Positions 21,899 through 35,166 of a stretch of DNA of 64,000 nt are shown one piece after another. Within the stretch, counting starts at the first letter, position 1. Each line of letters opens with the position of its first letter. The notes under the pieces are model-generated. The model was not told the DNA's origin, searched no databases, and saw only the letters and a list, made by a program, of their open reading frames with translations. The translations under genes and the position numbers were made by a program. This stretch comes from Cinnamomum chago (taxonomy: Eukaryota; Streptophyta; Magnoliopsida; Laurales; Lauraceae). Location: assembly GCA_038049695.1 (NCBI GenBank), contig CP142460.1, positions 25,762,001 to 25,826,000 of the forward strand, in the 5' to 3' direction.

Positions 21899-24065
21899 AG
21901 GCTTTAGAAGATTTAGAGGATGGCCTGAACAACAACACCACCGCATGAAAGGAGATCTCCATATTCCACGTAAAAATGTCCTCTTATGATGACTATTGAG
22001 ATAGTTTTAGTTGAATATTTTCCATTAACATAATATGTAATTAATTATAAAATTATTAAACAGGTTTTCATTTGCCTACAGGTCCACCACGAACTATTTA
22101 AAAGATGGAGTTACAATTACTCGGCATGAATAGTTTGTTTGATATTGTCTATGTTATAATTTGTAAATATTTTAGATTTCTAGAGGTTAATGTAAATACT
22201 TCAAAATTTGAATTCAGTGCCTTCTCATTTGTAAAATTCATACAAATGTTTATATTGTGAACCCCGTGTTATTAAAATTACATTTACTCTCATTTACTAT
22301 GTTGTTTTATTTTTAATGTGTTTTTCATTTAAATTTTTTACACCTGCCCGAGTTTCAACAAGCTCCATTTATACCTCACGTAAATAATAAAACATCTGGA
22401 AAAACTCATAAAAATTAAAATAACAACAAAGAAATGACTAAACAGTTTACTAAATAAATTATTTAATAAAAATAATACATCTTAGTCTGTGCGTTTAATG
22501 GTTCTGTGGTCTGTGCATAGCACGGGGTGTTGCTAGTTACTTCTATTGAGTTGTATTTGAGAACCAATGCAAAAGAGTTAAAGTGTTGAAGAGTGAAAGA
22601 GGAGACAATAGGTAATGACGTGCACAATAAAAAAAAAGACTAGTACTTGTATTTGAAAACCAAGATAGAAATAAGGCCAAAAAACAAAAGAGGAGAATAG
22701 AGAAATACTAGCAACAAACGGCCGTGCTGAGCCCGGGCAAAAATAAAGATATAGTAAATTATTATAATAATTAAAACTAAAAAAGAAGAATCCACTATTA
22801 TTACTTTTAAGAATTTTTAGAAGAAAATAAAGTAAAAAAGACCTTAAGATTTTATGGTAAAAGAAAGAAATTATCATGAAAAATAATAATGAGAATCTTG
22901 TAATATTACACCTATAAAATCTTTGTAAATTGAAAAATACATGGGTTGAAAGTCCCCACTAAAAAAGAGAAAATTCTGGATGGAAGCAAAAAGAAAAAAA
23001 TGATACCATTCAAAGTAAGGAAAAAAAATGAGAAAAGAAAAGAAAATATGCGTCCATTGATATTAGTCATAAGAAATGTATTCAAATTTTTGTTACCCAT
23101 TGCTAATTTCAAAGCCCAATTTTTTGTTACGTACCCATTGCTAATTTCAAGGCCCAATGAATTCAACTCCTTTGATGATAGGATCATCGAGACCTCATAC
23201 TTGCTGCCGTCAAATTGATTATGTCTAAAATACATATAAAAATAAAGAAAATAGTAAAAGAAATTTCAAGCTTTATGGTGGATAGTACTCTCAAACCCAT
23301 CATCAAACTCAAGCAAGACGACCTATTTAATCAAAGAAATTTCAAATGTCATCGATCGGTAATCAAAGAACATGAGACCATTGCCCATTATCATCATCCC
23401 AATGAAAATCGATGCCCTATGTTGATGTGCCCATGGAGGCTCGTCGGACCAATTTAGAATGCATGGGCAAGGCTCATGGCCTTTTAATTTATTTGAAATT
23501 GGTTGAGTATTTTACTTCAAACATTCTTTTAAAATTAAAAGAATAAACCCATAATAAAAAATAAAATTAAGAAAAATACTACAAAAATATAGCATGAAAA
23601 CATAAGTGCATAGACAATCCAATGACATAAATAGTTTAGAAGAAACAAATAGAATCATGGAAACTCAACGCCTAAAAACCAAACATTGAAACCAAGAAAT
23701 AAAAGAAAAACCATAAATCCATGAAAACCTATCAAAATAGAAAGAAAAATAAAATAGGACTACAATAAAGGAAAAAAAAATCATTAAACACCAAAAATTA
23801 CATGAAAAAGGAAATGTATAGAAATTGTACACTTAGTGTATTTAAATTTATGACATTTGATTGGACAGGCCCCATACATATAACATTGATTGCATCATTA
23901 GATATTCTTCATATTTAGATGAGACTCATGGTATGTGAGCTCTACAATTTTCCTTAGATGGATAAGTAACGTGTACTATTGTATTGCATTGGACTTTCTT
24001 CACAGTTGATTGGGCTTTGAATTCCGATCTACATATTATGGGATTTGTCACATTTCATTAGATGG

Positions 24066-24420
24066 GCCCCACATCATTAACATTCTTCATATATTGGTGG
24101 GCTCCCCAATATTGGAGAGTTATGACTTTACTTAGATGGGGTCCATAGTATATAACATTGCACAATCAAAATTGATAAATGAGGATTAAGATAAGAAGAT
24201 AAAATAGATAAGTTAGGAAAAGAGAGAATTTAGGGGAAGTTAGACCCATATCATTAACATTCTTCATAGATTGGTGGGCTCCACAATATTGGAGATTTAT
24301 GACTTTAGTTAGATGGGGTCCATAGTATATAATATTGCACCATCAAAAATGATAATTGAGGATTTAGAGAAGAAGATAAAATAGATAAGTTAGGAAAAGA
24401 GAGATTTTATGGGAAGTCAG
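24066..24420. repeat. Tandem duplication, period about 178 bp
   Basis: Two copies share CATTAACATTCTTCATA, TTGGTGGGCTCC, GATGGGGTCCATAGTATA and AAATAGATAAGTTAGG in the same order. Confidence 0.8.
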
Positions 24421-24621
24421 AAGGATTTTAGGTACTCTACTAAATGAGAGATTTTTTCAGAGAAGATTGGAGGGGATGGAGAGATTTTAGGAGATTTGAG
24501 GAGAATTGAAAAGGCCCCACTTGAAAGGCATAGGCTCTCTCATTATTTTCTAAGTGATTTTTTTGAAAGGAGAATAATTAGGTGCTGAGGTAGCACCCCT
24601 CACAGCTCACCTCCCCTTTGC

Positions 24622-24650
24622 GCTTTTATATATATATATATATATATAAG
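24622..24650. repeat. (TA)n microsatellite
   Basis: About 24 bases of TA repeats at the presumed 5' end of the second Helitron. Confidence 0.9.
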
Positions 24651-24670
24651 CAAAAAAACAAAAGAGGAGA

Positions 24671-27600
24671 AAAAGAATGAGATAAACTGGCCTTGTAAGT
24701 AGAGTCCTAAAAAGACTTGCTTTTGAAGAAATGAAAGAGACAATGTTGCCCCAACTCCTATGATTTTATTACTTCTTTACCAAAAAAAAATAATTTTATT
24801 ACTTAGTTCTAGCAAAAAGCGAGGAGGGACAAAACGTAGTTAAAAGACAAAACTGCCCATAGGAAAATTTTAAAACACCATATCCCCATATGAGAATTTT
24901 GAAAAGTTGAGGATCGTCCCTGCTCTACTGTGTTTCATTCGATATCAGATGGTGAGAGGAGTTCTCATGGGAAGATTTACTGTATATACACACATCACAC
25001 ATGAGTTTTTAGGTGAGCTGAAATGCAAATTGCTTAGATGAGCACAACTCTTCTGAGTAGGGATGCAAATGAGTCGGTTTCGGTCCAAAACCATATTTGA
25101 ACCCGAAAGGAACTGTTTCTACATGACAGTTTCAGTTACAGAAGATCCGGTTACAGCTTGAAAATCAGTTATTTATTTATTTATTTTTTCTTGCTTAAAA
25201 TACGACTATGGACCATGATCTAGATTGACTTGTAATTTTATATGCAAAGCAATCCCATTTAGATCTTTCAATCTCCCACCTGATCCATGATTGGTCAAGA
25301 TATCTACACAAGAACATTCCCTTAAATAATATCATATTATACATATTAAATTGACAAATGGCTGAGCGGGGCTGGGTCAAGCCCTTGAGGGCTGAACTTT
25401 TCAAAACCGGGTCCAACCCAACTCAGGCTGTAAGACAAGAAAAAGGCCCTCGTTTTTGTGGGCCTGGTCAGGCCGGCCTGGGTTAGGCTCCCTCTGAATG
25501 GTGGATGTCAAAGCCCACTAGCATCTTGTTTGGCATAATCAAAGACGTCCACCCATTCTTTCCTACAGTGAACCAATGGCCGCACCAGCACTTCGACATT
25601 CTCGCCATCTTGGCTAAATTTGTATCATGTTTTACGGAAAGCTTCCTTTTTGGCGCGTAGACATTTCAGTAATTAGTCCTTTCAATTGGTAACTACTTAA
25701 AATGTTGCCTCTTTTTTTTATAAAAGTCTAGTTGTCTTTGACCTCAGAAATCTCTTTTGTTTACTTAGATGCATAAATAGATGCATTTTTAGTTTCTTTT
25801 CAACGGAAGACCATGAAGACAATCCATCAAGTATCTCTCTAGAATACCCATCTGAAGTGTTTTAGATCTATCTTGTAAGTTTTTAAGGCAAAGCTCCAAG
25901 TGCTGTAAGTGTTTTTGTGTTTGATGATGATGATGCTAGAATATTTTATTGTACTTTTCATTAGTTCTTAATATTATTTCACTCTGATTTGGTTATATTC
26001 ATGTTTTGCTTAGAAAATGAATTACTTCCCCTCATGAACACAAAAAATAATCAAGCAGGATCCAACTTTTTTTTTTTTTTTTTTGGGATTAGACCTAAGT
26101 GAGATGGGGGGCTAATGGATCAAAGGTTGTCCATGGTGTGAATGTATGTATCCCCTACATTAAGAATGTATTTGTCTGAATTAATCTAAACTTTTGGGCC
26201 CCAATTTTTTAGAGTGGTGGCGTTAAGCCATTCTAATCTCCTGATTAAAGTACTACGTAGTGTTTAGTTTATTGCTTATGATGATGATAAAGTAGATTAA
26301 TCTTACTATGGTTTGATCTATGGATGGGAAAAACTTGACATTATAACTCCTGCTCATAACCAACCCACATTTGACCCAATAGCCTTATCCATATCATAGT
26401 GGAGAGTGATAGTAAATTTTGAGATATTGGATCAAAATTGAAATTGAGATGAAATCAAGAAGTTCAAAATTAAAGTTGAAATTGTATCAGAATCTTTTAA
26501 AAAATAATTAGAAATAAAAGTAATTAAGAAATTAAGGTGAAACTAATACAAAGTGAACTTTATGACTTATGTTAAATAAAGAAATAATAGACATTTGCCG
26601 CGAGAGTCTCCAAAATAAAAAGAATTAAACATTTAAGAATAGGTGTGTTGACATAATAAAAAAAGGCTCCATAAACTTGACCTATTCATTTAAACCTAAT
26701 TAGTAAGCTATAGGACAAGAATCCTTAACTATGGTTTACAGAAAGAAGGATAAATTCAGAAACTAAGCTTCAGAAATCATTAGACTTGGACATGTCAATT
26801 CGCTAATAGTTCATACTAATGATATATCTCCTAGGGACATGGAACTCCATTTCAACTAATGGACCTTATATTTCCATTATGATTTTTCATAAATGAGTCC
26901 CCAGAATTTCTAAAATCTATTTTAAGCGATAAATCCTATTATTGGTCCCATTAAATTTGTTGCGCCCACATGGGGTAGCTAGCCCTCTTCAGAAATGGCT
27001 TCACAAGTCTAACCAATGATTTTATCTTTTCTAAATTGGTGGGTCTCATGTGTAACCCCCATAATAACAAAAAATACATCCAATGACAAATGTCAAATAG
27101 TTGGGTCCCATGCAGGGGACAACTACAAACCCACCCTTAAAAAAACAACAGAAGAAGACTAAGCCCATAAAATTTGATTTTAAAGATTGTCCCATCTATC
27201 TTACTTTTATATATTTTTAGTAATTTTAAAAAATAAAATATAATAGGTCATATGGCAAAAGTTGTTGTATAAAATTCTAAAGGTTATTTGTTTGACTCTC
27301 ATCCAATAAAAAAAAATTCGAATCCAACCTCACATAAGTCCATGTAGAATTAAGAAAATAATTTCAAAATTACGATTAAAATAGCTAAAATCAAAAGTCC
27401 CAGTTAAAACTAGAATTGTAATCAATTGAAAAGTATATTTTATTTTCACAATCAATTGCAAAATCGAGCAATTGACGGCAAAATCAAATCCTATGAGTTT
27501 CATATATTATAATCTGGAGGATAGATAAAATAATTCATACAATGGGTCCCATACATGTTGATGGTTAGGCTCGTTGCTGAGATGGTAAGAAAGATTATGT

Positions 27601-27920
27601 AGACTTGAGTGAAAGAAGATGGGTTGTTGGCGAGATTGATGAGATGGAAAGGTCTTCTCAATTTAATCGATGAATGGAATTAGAGTTGGAGATGGAAAGG
27701 TCTTTAATTTTGATGGATGAACGGAGCTCAAAGTTTGGACTTCAGAGTTTGATGAACGGTCTGGATTAGGGGTGTTCATGGGCCGACTGAGTCGGGTAGA
27801 GCAATATCCAGGCCGACCCCAGTTTTTAAACCATTGGCAAAAACTGGCCCTAGCCTGACATGGGCCATAACTGCTTGGCCCGGTAGGCTTGGGTGGATAA
27901 AAGACTTCCATTATTATAAT
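24671..27920. other. No gene seen (3.2 kb)
   Basis: AT-rich, with no convincing coding exons. It contains GGGCCTGG-type GC-rich patches at 25370-25500 and 27770-27900 that look like ends of unassigned repeats. A poly(T) run near 26068-26085 may be a reversed retroposon tail. Confidence 0.4.
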
Positions 27921-28020
27921 GCTCTAAGCTGTAGCTTAACTGGTTGAGACATATATGTTGTGAGAAAATGCGTGTGTTCGAGTCTCCATTCCATTAATAA
28001 ATATGTTTTCTATTACATTG
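27921..28020 (+). mobile_element. tRNA-like SINE head
   Basis: An A-box-like TAGCTTAACTGG and a B-box-like GTGTTCGAGTCTCC are spaced as in a tRNA. The arms do not form a proper acceptor stem, so this is a SINE or decayed tRNA-derived piece rather than a tRNA gene. Confidence 0.4.
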
Positions 28021-28527
28021 TGTATGTTATTTGGGTCGTGCCGACCTATGGGCTCTCTGCCACTGAATCCATGCCCAGTCCGTGTCTTAAACCTACATAT
28101 ATTTTAGGTCTATGTTTGGCTGTGTACAAAGGTCCGGCGCAAAAGTAGGTTGGTTTTAGATAGAGTCAAAATCTAGAAGCGGAATCAAGCAATCAACTGC
28201 CAAATTGAACCTAAAACTTTCAAATCAAATAGCCCGATATATAATAATTAGGGATAAATGTGTTTGGACTATTTGAATTATCTGTCAGCATTGTTAGGAA
28301 TATCGACATTTTTTTGAACAATCACATATATGATAATTTTTTGATAATATTATAATTTTTTTTAAAATATCATGAAAATTGAAATTGTTGAAAGAAATAT
28401 ATTCACCAAGGTTGTGAACGGGGAAAGTCGCGCAAAAAGGGAAAACGAAAATGAATTTTGTGGAGTTGCCAAAGTACTCAATTTGAAAGAAAATGGAAAG
28501 AAAAAACAAGCATAACAGACTGGCAAA

Positions 28528-28690
28528 GTTTTTTTTTTTTTGATAACATGGGAACCCGCCGACCCCCCTTTGGGAGATCATTGGTAAACCCACGGATACA
28601 TAGAACCACCCACAAGCCCTATGTATCGGGTAAGGCCTTAAGGATTCGAAGGCAGGACCTCCAGGTTAAAACTGGACTTCCTAACCACAC
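28528..28690 (-). mobile_element. tRNA-derived SINE with poly(A) tail
   Basis: On the minus strand there is an A-box-like TGGTTAGGAAG, then a B-box-like CTTCGAATCCT, then a body ending ATGTTATC followed by poly(A) (poly-T at 28530-28540). The SINE at 35516 has the same TTATCAAAA-type end. A target duplication was not found. Confidence 0.55.
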
Positions 28691-28691
28691 G

Positions 28692-28752
28692 AACATTTTA
28701 AGTGTGGGTAACATTTTAAGTGTGGGTAACATTTTAAGTGTGGGTAACATTT
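28692..28752. repeat. 18-bp tandem repeat, three and a half copies
   Basis: AACATTTTAAGTGTGGGT repeats at 28692, 28710 and 28728 with no differences, then continues for part of a unit. It adjoins the 5' end of the SINE. Confidence 0.95.
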
Positions 28753-31585
28753 AGTTTCTTTTTATTGATTTCTAGACAAGGAACAAAGTTTGGGGATACC
28801 AGTGTTTCCGGGTCGACGCTAAGCTCTTGGTCAGCTTAACGGTTGCAAATACCCCTCGTACGAACCCAAGAGATTAAAGAAGATACCTGTAGCTTTTAGG
28901 ATCTAAAAGATCTAAATGTATCTCAAGTCAACCTCTAACTTGTGGTTGTTTTGGACTTTCTGGGAGTCCAAACACTAAGAAAAAACCGTCCAAATTTAGT
29001 CTCGAGCCCAAAGTTGAAAGCACAAATGAGCAAGCATATGCACCCAAATGGGGTTTCTATATTTATTGTAAGGATCATAAAAGAGAAGTATTCTTATACA
29101 AAGGGCTCTAAAGAGTTAGGGTAGGGAGACCGTCCTAAGAATCTGATGCTACACTCCAATGGTGTTTTCAAGACTGGTGCTAGAATCGCAAAAGAAAAAA
29201 AAATGCCAAGTCCGATGAGTTTCCAAGGCTAAGGAGAGGAGTACCACAATAGGGGAGCCAAACTTGTCCCAATGGATTTACAATACATCCCAAGGAAGAA
29301 GATGGGAAAAACCGGAACTCAAGTGTTTTTTTTTATTTTTTAAAGAGTTGCATTAAGGGTGCATGTGTATTTATAGCCTTGAGGGGGCTCCTATTAAAAA
29401 ATAAATAAATAAGAAAATGGTCCTGGCATGTGAGAGAATGCAGCCCCTAGCCACCTGGGGCGAGGGTATGCACAGCCTCGCCACCTGGGACCGTGTTTCC
29501 GGCTCATTTTCTACACTAGAGTTTTAAAATGACTAATTTTCGATTGGACCGTTGGATTTTCACGTTTTATGTACCATTGAAAAAATATATATATATATAT
29601 ATATATTTTCAAATAGACAACTCCCAATCATAGCTTTATCGAGAGATGGAGAGAAAGAAGAGAGAGAGATGATTTTTGAAAGTTGACAGTCTCATTTTTG
29701 GGCGAGGAATGGTCACCTCTCCCACCAAAACTGTTTTTTAAAAGAATTTATGTGAGAGAAAACAACCCCTCACCCCAACGCGAGGGTGTGCACTGCGGCA
29801 CTGCCTCATTGCCTTTTTCATTTTTTTAGATTTTCTCGTCATCTTTAAACTGCCATAACTTTTGGTCTGTCCATTGGATTTTTGAGCTCTACCTATTGTT
29901 GGAAAGCTATTTTGGAGTGTATATCCTTTTGACTCTAAGATCGTCCCAGCCCCACGTTCAATCTTTGGCATGGAGACGTATTCTCCTCCTTGGTGGCTGT
30001 CTTGGGAAATGAGGGGCATCCCCCTTGTTTGAGTCCCATTTCACCTCCTTTTTGTATTTATGCAAAAAATTGATTTGGCATGATTCTTTAATCAGGATTG
30101 TCGCCTTTGATAAGCATTTGGAAAGGGCTTTCTGAGTAGATATTTCTTTTTTGTATTTTTGGGGTGTCGGGGGTGCATGCCCATTCCCAACTTAGCATTT
30201 TTTGAGTTTTTTTTTGTAAATTTTGAAGTTTTTGACCCGGTATACTCACATTAAACTTCGGTATTTTCTGTCTATTTTGGTCTTCCAATAGCTGATTTCA
30301 ATGTAACTCGTGTCATTTTCTTCCTCTCGGAGTCTTAGACCTGTTTTTTTTTTAATCTCTAGTTTTTCGCGAAATCCATTTTCCATGTTTTTCTTAGATT
30401 ATTTTTCCCATCTCATATTCCTTGTGAGATTTTGTGTATCAACAAAGGTTTTATTTTTTTTCCTTTTTTTTTTTTTTTTTTGGATAACTCACTGAGGGCT
30501 TAATAATTTAGTAAAAATTGTATATATAACAACTTATATTTTTTCTTTTTATTATTCTAAACTAAGTTTAATTTAGATGAGATGAGACTTTTGATACAGA
30601 TGGCCCAGTTCAGATTGAAGTAAATGAGAAGGCCTTCGTGTTCATGGAGGCATACAATCGAGCACTTGGGGTCTGGACCCAGGTGGGATATTTGAGAAAA
30701 CAACCCAAGGAATGTCAATCAGGGCTGTTTAAACATTTCAGAACATATCAGGGCGACGTTTGGCAATTCAAGATAACCCATTTGAAGGAAAAAAGGGGAG
30801 AGAAAGGCAGCACATGCTTTCTCTTTGGAGCATGATTTGGTGGGCCATACCATTCCGAATCACTCATTTGACTAAAACCAAAAGTGTCGGCCAAGACCCC
30901 TCTCCAATTTAGTTGAGACGGGATCATCAGAAAATGGGACATGTGCGGCCTTTTAAATTAATTTCTTTGAAGTATGGAACACCATGCTTTATGAAATTTC
31001 TGATTTATTGCATATTTTCTTCAATTTAGATGCTAATTTCTTTCCATTAGAGCCTCATCGCATGGTAGGAAGTGATTAGGGGCGAGAGACTTGGATTTGA
31101 TTGCTTGTAATAATGGAGGATTATTGGGGATTTATACATGTCGATTGTCTCATCCCCATGCACAACAGTTTCTTTTTAACTCTTTTCCTTAAAGCAATTT
31201 GAGGTGTCATTAGCCTTAGAAAGTATGATTGTAATAGGGATTAGTATGAATCGTTGATTTGGGGCTTTAGCCTTATTATTTAATAATGTATCATTCGACT
31301 GAAGAGGGAGTTAGTAGCCAACGTAGTCAAGACAGAATAACAGTGTGTTTTTCTTTTTGAAACGAACATTGTATTATTTCTGAATTTCCTCCATCTACGC
31401 GCATTGTTACATCTGTCCCTTTATATTCTCTGTGTTCTTGGTGATTATATATACTGAAGATCCATTCAAACAGTGTAACTTGATTTCCTTCCCATAAGTC
31501 GAATCATAGTGGGCAGTGTAACAGTGCCGTTACATGTTTACTATAGTTCTTAGGAATAGCTAGTATACTGATCTGAGATCATTTT
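28753..31585. other. No gene seen (2.8 kb), probably old LTR-element DNA
   Basis: There are no credible exons. A GCGAGGGT(A/G)TGCAC word occurs at 29460 and 29780, and several poly-T tracts are present. The style suggests long-terminal-repeat DNA, but I could not find matching ends. Confidence 0.35.
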
Positions 31586-32265
31586 TGTGTGGGGTCATTC
31601 CGTGATCATGGAATTAAACGGGGCCACCACCCAGTCTCGGTAACCCGTGATCTCGGTGCTGCCAAGTTCGGCTGCATCGCCGTCTCGGGTAATTATGGAG
31701 CGGGCCCCAGTGATTGCGTCACGAGTCCCAACTTCGGTCTCAGCCTCGACCGAGCTCGGCCTCCTTTCATTCAATCATAAATGCCGCCATTAATGCACTG
31801 CCAAATCAGGATCGGCGGTCTGACAACAGAATGGGCTCCGGACCTACGCAAGGAGCACGCCATATCTACAATCATATCCATAGGCGAGGAGGGCTGGTCC
31901 GATGGGACGTCCCCTTTTTACCTACCCCCACTCAGGAGATGAGAGTACGCTCAGATGGGACTCCCGTCTCCTCAGGAAGACAGTCCAATGATGACTTCTC
32001 CACCTATATATTGCATGAGAGAATCCATGAAAGGTACGCACACGCATAATCTCTCCCTCCCAGAACTCTTTCTCTCCATTCTCTCAGTCCCTGCACTAAC
32101 TTAACCGTCGGAGGGCCTTCGGCTACCCACAGCCAGGGTCTCTGACCGTTGTTCTTTTCCTTTCAGGTCATTGGAGGCTCGATCCATTCCCCTTACCTCC
32201 CTCAAAACCTTGCATCAGGAGCTTAATCCTCCATTAACTAAGTCCGTAATTTTTAGGCACTTACA
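31586..32265 (+). mobile_element. Solo LTR (family A), second copy
   Basis: It starts TGTGTGGGGTCATTCC and ends GGCACTTACA, with perfect 5-bp direct repeats ATTTT at 31581-31585 and 32266-32270. A TATA-like CCTATATATTGC lies near 32000, followed by ACTTAACCGTCGGAGG. The outer part is the reverse-strand partner of the solo LTR at 2335-3147. It probably belongs to Ty3. It is a fossil without an internal region. Confidence 0.85.
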
Positions 32266-32270
32266 ATTTT

Positions 32271-33371
32271 GATACACTGACTACATCAATTCTTCCTGAG
32301 AAAAACCCCATATATGAAAGTTTCGCGAGATGACTTCTCAAAATCTATATTAGTGAGTTGTCATATGCGTTTAAGATTTGAGATCCTATGAGTTAATGAC
32401 TTTTATTTAGAACTCTAACAGAGGGCCACGCTCCCATAGCCGACGTCCTCAGGGTAGCTCAAGGTCGCTCTCTCCACGACGGCTCTCACTTTGCTTGGTT
32501 GCTAACCATTTTCTCTATTTTTTTTTTTTTAGATGCTTTCACACGGCTCTAGGTGGCCCTTTCTGTGACTCAAACTCGAGACGTGAAGGCCAATGATTCC
32601 TGAGTTTGAGCGGAAGTCATAATGGGGTCTACAAACTAGAAATCCGTTGTTCAAAATGAAGACCCTCACCCGGTATTTAACGTAACCAAATTTTACTCCA
32701 ATTGGAGTTGCCTCACATAAGATTAACCATATGTTGGATTACGTGACTCATGCAATCTAATCATATTTGTTAATCACATTATTAATCATTCAGCCAATCT
32801 TGCGTTGGAACTAGCTTATATTAGAGTAAAATCTGGAGACGTCCCATATCATAGAGAGAGTGTTTATTTTGAATGGGTCAGATTCTTCAGTATATGAGCC
32901 CCACTGTGGTTTCCAGTCCAACTCAGAAATTTTCTAAGAGACTTTGATGATCCAGATCAAACCACTATTATCACAGTGGACCAAACAACTAACTTTTTCA
33001 ATTCTTGTATTATTCATTTAACATTTGTTATCAAATTGGGCCAAACAACTATTTTCATAGTGAAAATCATGATATATGTGACAGTACTAGAATCCGTATC
33101 ATGAGATCCATTTATTGTTGTTTAGTCTCAATGAGGCCCACCAAATGTTAGATACAAAGGTATTACATTACTAATAGTGATTATCATGATGAGCCCAATC
33201 TAATCTTCGACATCGACGAGAAATCTGTCCAATGTTGAAATCATTGTCGGGCCCATTTGATGTCACAAGTGATGGTCATGTTACCATAGTTCAACTATGG
33301 ATTCTCAAGTAGTAATTATTGTTATATAATTTAATGTTGGTTGACTAATGTTGGAGATCATATTGATGGGG
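32271..33371. other. No gene seen
   Basis: Non-coding sequence between two solo LTRs. A poly-T tract lies near 32518-32531. Confidence 0.4.
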
Positions 33372-35161
33372 TGGTATGCACTAAGCAACGTAGAAATAAA
33401 TTACTAGTATGCACACAATTAAAACTCACGAGTGCACAAGATCACTATGTAATGTAGTGAATTGTAAGTACGTGGTCAATCCCACGAAGACTTGTGATAA
33501 AACAATGTCAAAAGCAACTAAAAATCAGAATATTAAAAGAAACGATTGAATGAAACTACTAAAAACAGTAAATTAAACTATCAAAAGCTAAATAAAAAAT
33601 AACCTAAAACACACAACCGGTATTAGAATTGAAAATAATAAGAATGAATGAACTAGAGTTTCATCTATTCCCCTAGCCAATCCTATGCATGTCCCTTATT
33701 ATCTTCTAATAAAAAATTAGATTTTATTAGTGAACATTTATCAACCTAGATCATGGCATATGTATCTAGATTATAATTCTCCTAAACCTAATTCATGAGT
33801 GGCATACTACATGAATTGTTCATCATGATGCAAAAACTAAGCACGACATATGTCCTAGTCAAAACAATCATAATGCATTAAAACAATGTGAAAGATAAAT
33901 GCATGAGTCTAAGCATGACATATTCTTAGATTATTCATGGTTCTAAACCCTAGATGCTAACATCAAGATCAATTAAAATCAAGTTAATTACTCTTAAAAT
34001 TAATTGAACATGGTATGGTTGGCATGGCATATACACAACTCATCAATTAAAAACGTGGTTTACAATCTCAAGTAATAAAACTGAAATTTAAATTAAAAGA
34101 CGCCAAAAGAGACTACATAGAACTACGCTAGGGTTTCAATTACACCTTAGCCCGAAAAAATTTAGCTACTCATGTCTTTAATGAAAAATAAACTAGAAGA
34201 TAGAGTCGTTAGAATAAAACTAGAAGATTGAAGTTGATGAAGTGGTCGGCTAGCAGCTTGCTCCTCTTTTCCTTGCTCCAAAAGCTCTCCAAAGAATGCT
34301 TCAAAGATGGCTTCAAGATAGGTCCAAGATGGTTTGTACAGTTGCTTGGGTTTTTGGATAATGATGGTTGGATTATGGCTGGACGTGTGATGGTGGCTGA
34401 TTTATGGTTGCTGAATTATATGTTGGACGTCCCCCCTTGTATGCTATTTATGAGTCTTGCAACGGCCCTCTTAATACTTAGTTTCCTTGTAGAAATAGAT
34501 CTCCAACTTTCTTTCAAATTCTGTTTCCTAATTAGATTGAATTAGGAGTCTTCTTTCTTGATAAACAAGACTTTCTAAATCTAATCTCACCTGTAACTTC
34601 TAGAAAATTCCTCACATGGTTCCACAAATCTGAGAATTAATTAAAAGAGATTAAATCTGGAGTTTGTAACACAAAAGTGGGCCCATATGATGCGTGCAAC
34701 ATGAGTGTGGGATCCTTTTTTAGACTTCTACTTTGGCTTGAATTTTTGCTCAAAATTCTCCTTATTTTTCTCCTCTATTCTTGCTTTCCACTTTGACTTG
34801 AATAACACTTTCCAATTCTGAAATTCAGATTTTGTAATGAATGTGGGCACCCTTTGGGCGTGTAACCCTAGATTGGGTTTCTTCTTTTTTCTTTTTTCTT
34901 TCACTTTTCTTCTTTGATTTGAATTCTAAGTTGCCAAAGAATTAGAAAGTAGTATTGAAATCTAAAATAGCTTGGATGGGACCCACCTTGTCCCTACTTG
35001 ATTCACGCCCATCATGTCTTCATGAATTCATCTCTTTTTGCTCCTCTTTACTTTTGCATAAAAACTAACAAAACTATGTAAAATCAAATAAAATAAACTG
35101 GAACTAGCATAAAATAATCTAAATATTAGGGTTTAAATTGTAAACAATTAAGCACCTATCA
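33372..35161 (-). mobile_element. Solo LTR (family B), 1.8 kb
   Basis: On the + strand it runs TGGTATGCACTAAG...AAGCACCTATCA between perfect 5-bp direct repeats TGGGG (33367-33371 and 35162-35166). The minus-strand start TGATAGGTGCTTA resembles a common plant Ty3-type LTR start, so minus orientation is inferred. The word GTGGTCAATCCCACGAAGA near 33470 is also usual in such elements. No coding content. Confidence 0.75.
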
Positions 35162-35166
35162 TGGGG

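Larger units (their letters stand above)
18514..22536 (+). mobile_element. Non-autonomous Helitron, about 4.0 kb
   Basis: The 5' end TCTATTATACTAAGGG is preceded by A. The 3' end is ...GTGCATAGCACGGGGTGTTG then CTAG, followed by T. This gives the A|T insertion site, the CTRR end and the short hairpin about 12 bases upstream that define Helitrons. No Rep/helicase frame was found. Inside are a segment present twice (18566-18800 and 21150-21385), a (GA)n tract, a short TTAACTGTGA tandem and a gag-like fragment, which suggests captured pieces. Confidence 0.65.
22708..24652 (-). mobile_element. Probable second Helitron, opposite orientation
   Basis: On the + strand the segment begins A|CTAGCAACAAACGGCCGTGC, followed by GAGCCCGGGC. 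This is the reverse complement of a Helitron 3' end like those at 22536 and 40963. The other end is near the GCGCTTTTATATA tract at 24622-24650 and could not be fixed. A 19-bp direct repeat (AAAAAACAAAAGAGGAGAA) occurs at 22679 and 24653, just outside. Contents are non-coding. Confidence 0.45.

Noticed and set aside
27921-28000. Functional tRNA gene
   Set aside because: A and B boxes are visible, but the acceptor arms do not pair and no cloverleaf could be drawn.
34228-34545. 105-residue open frame
   Set aside because: It lies inside the solo LTR at 33372-35161 and shows no domain.
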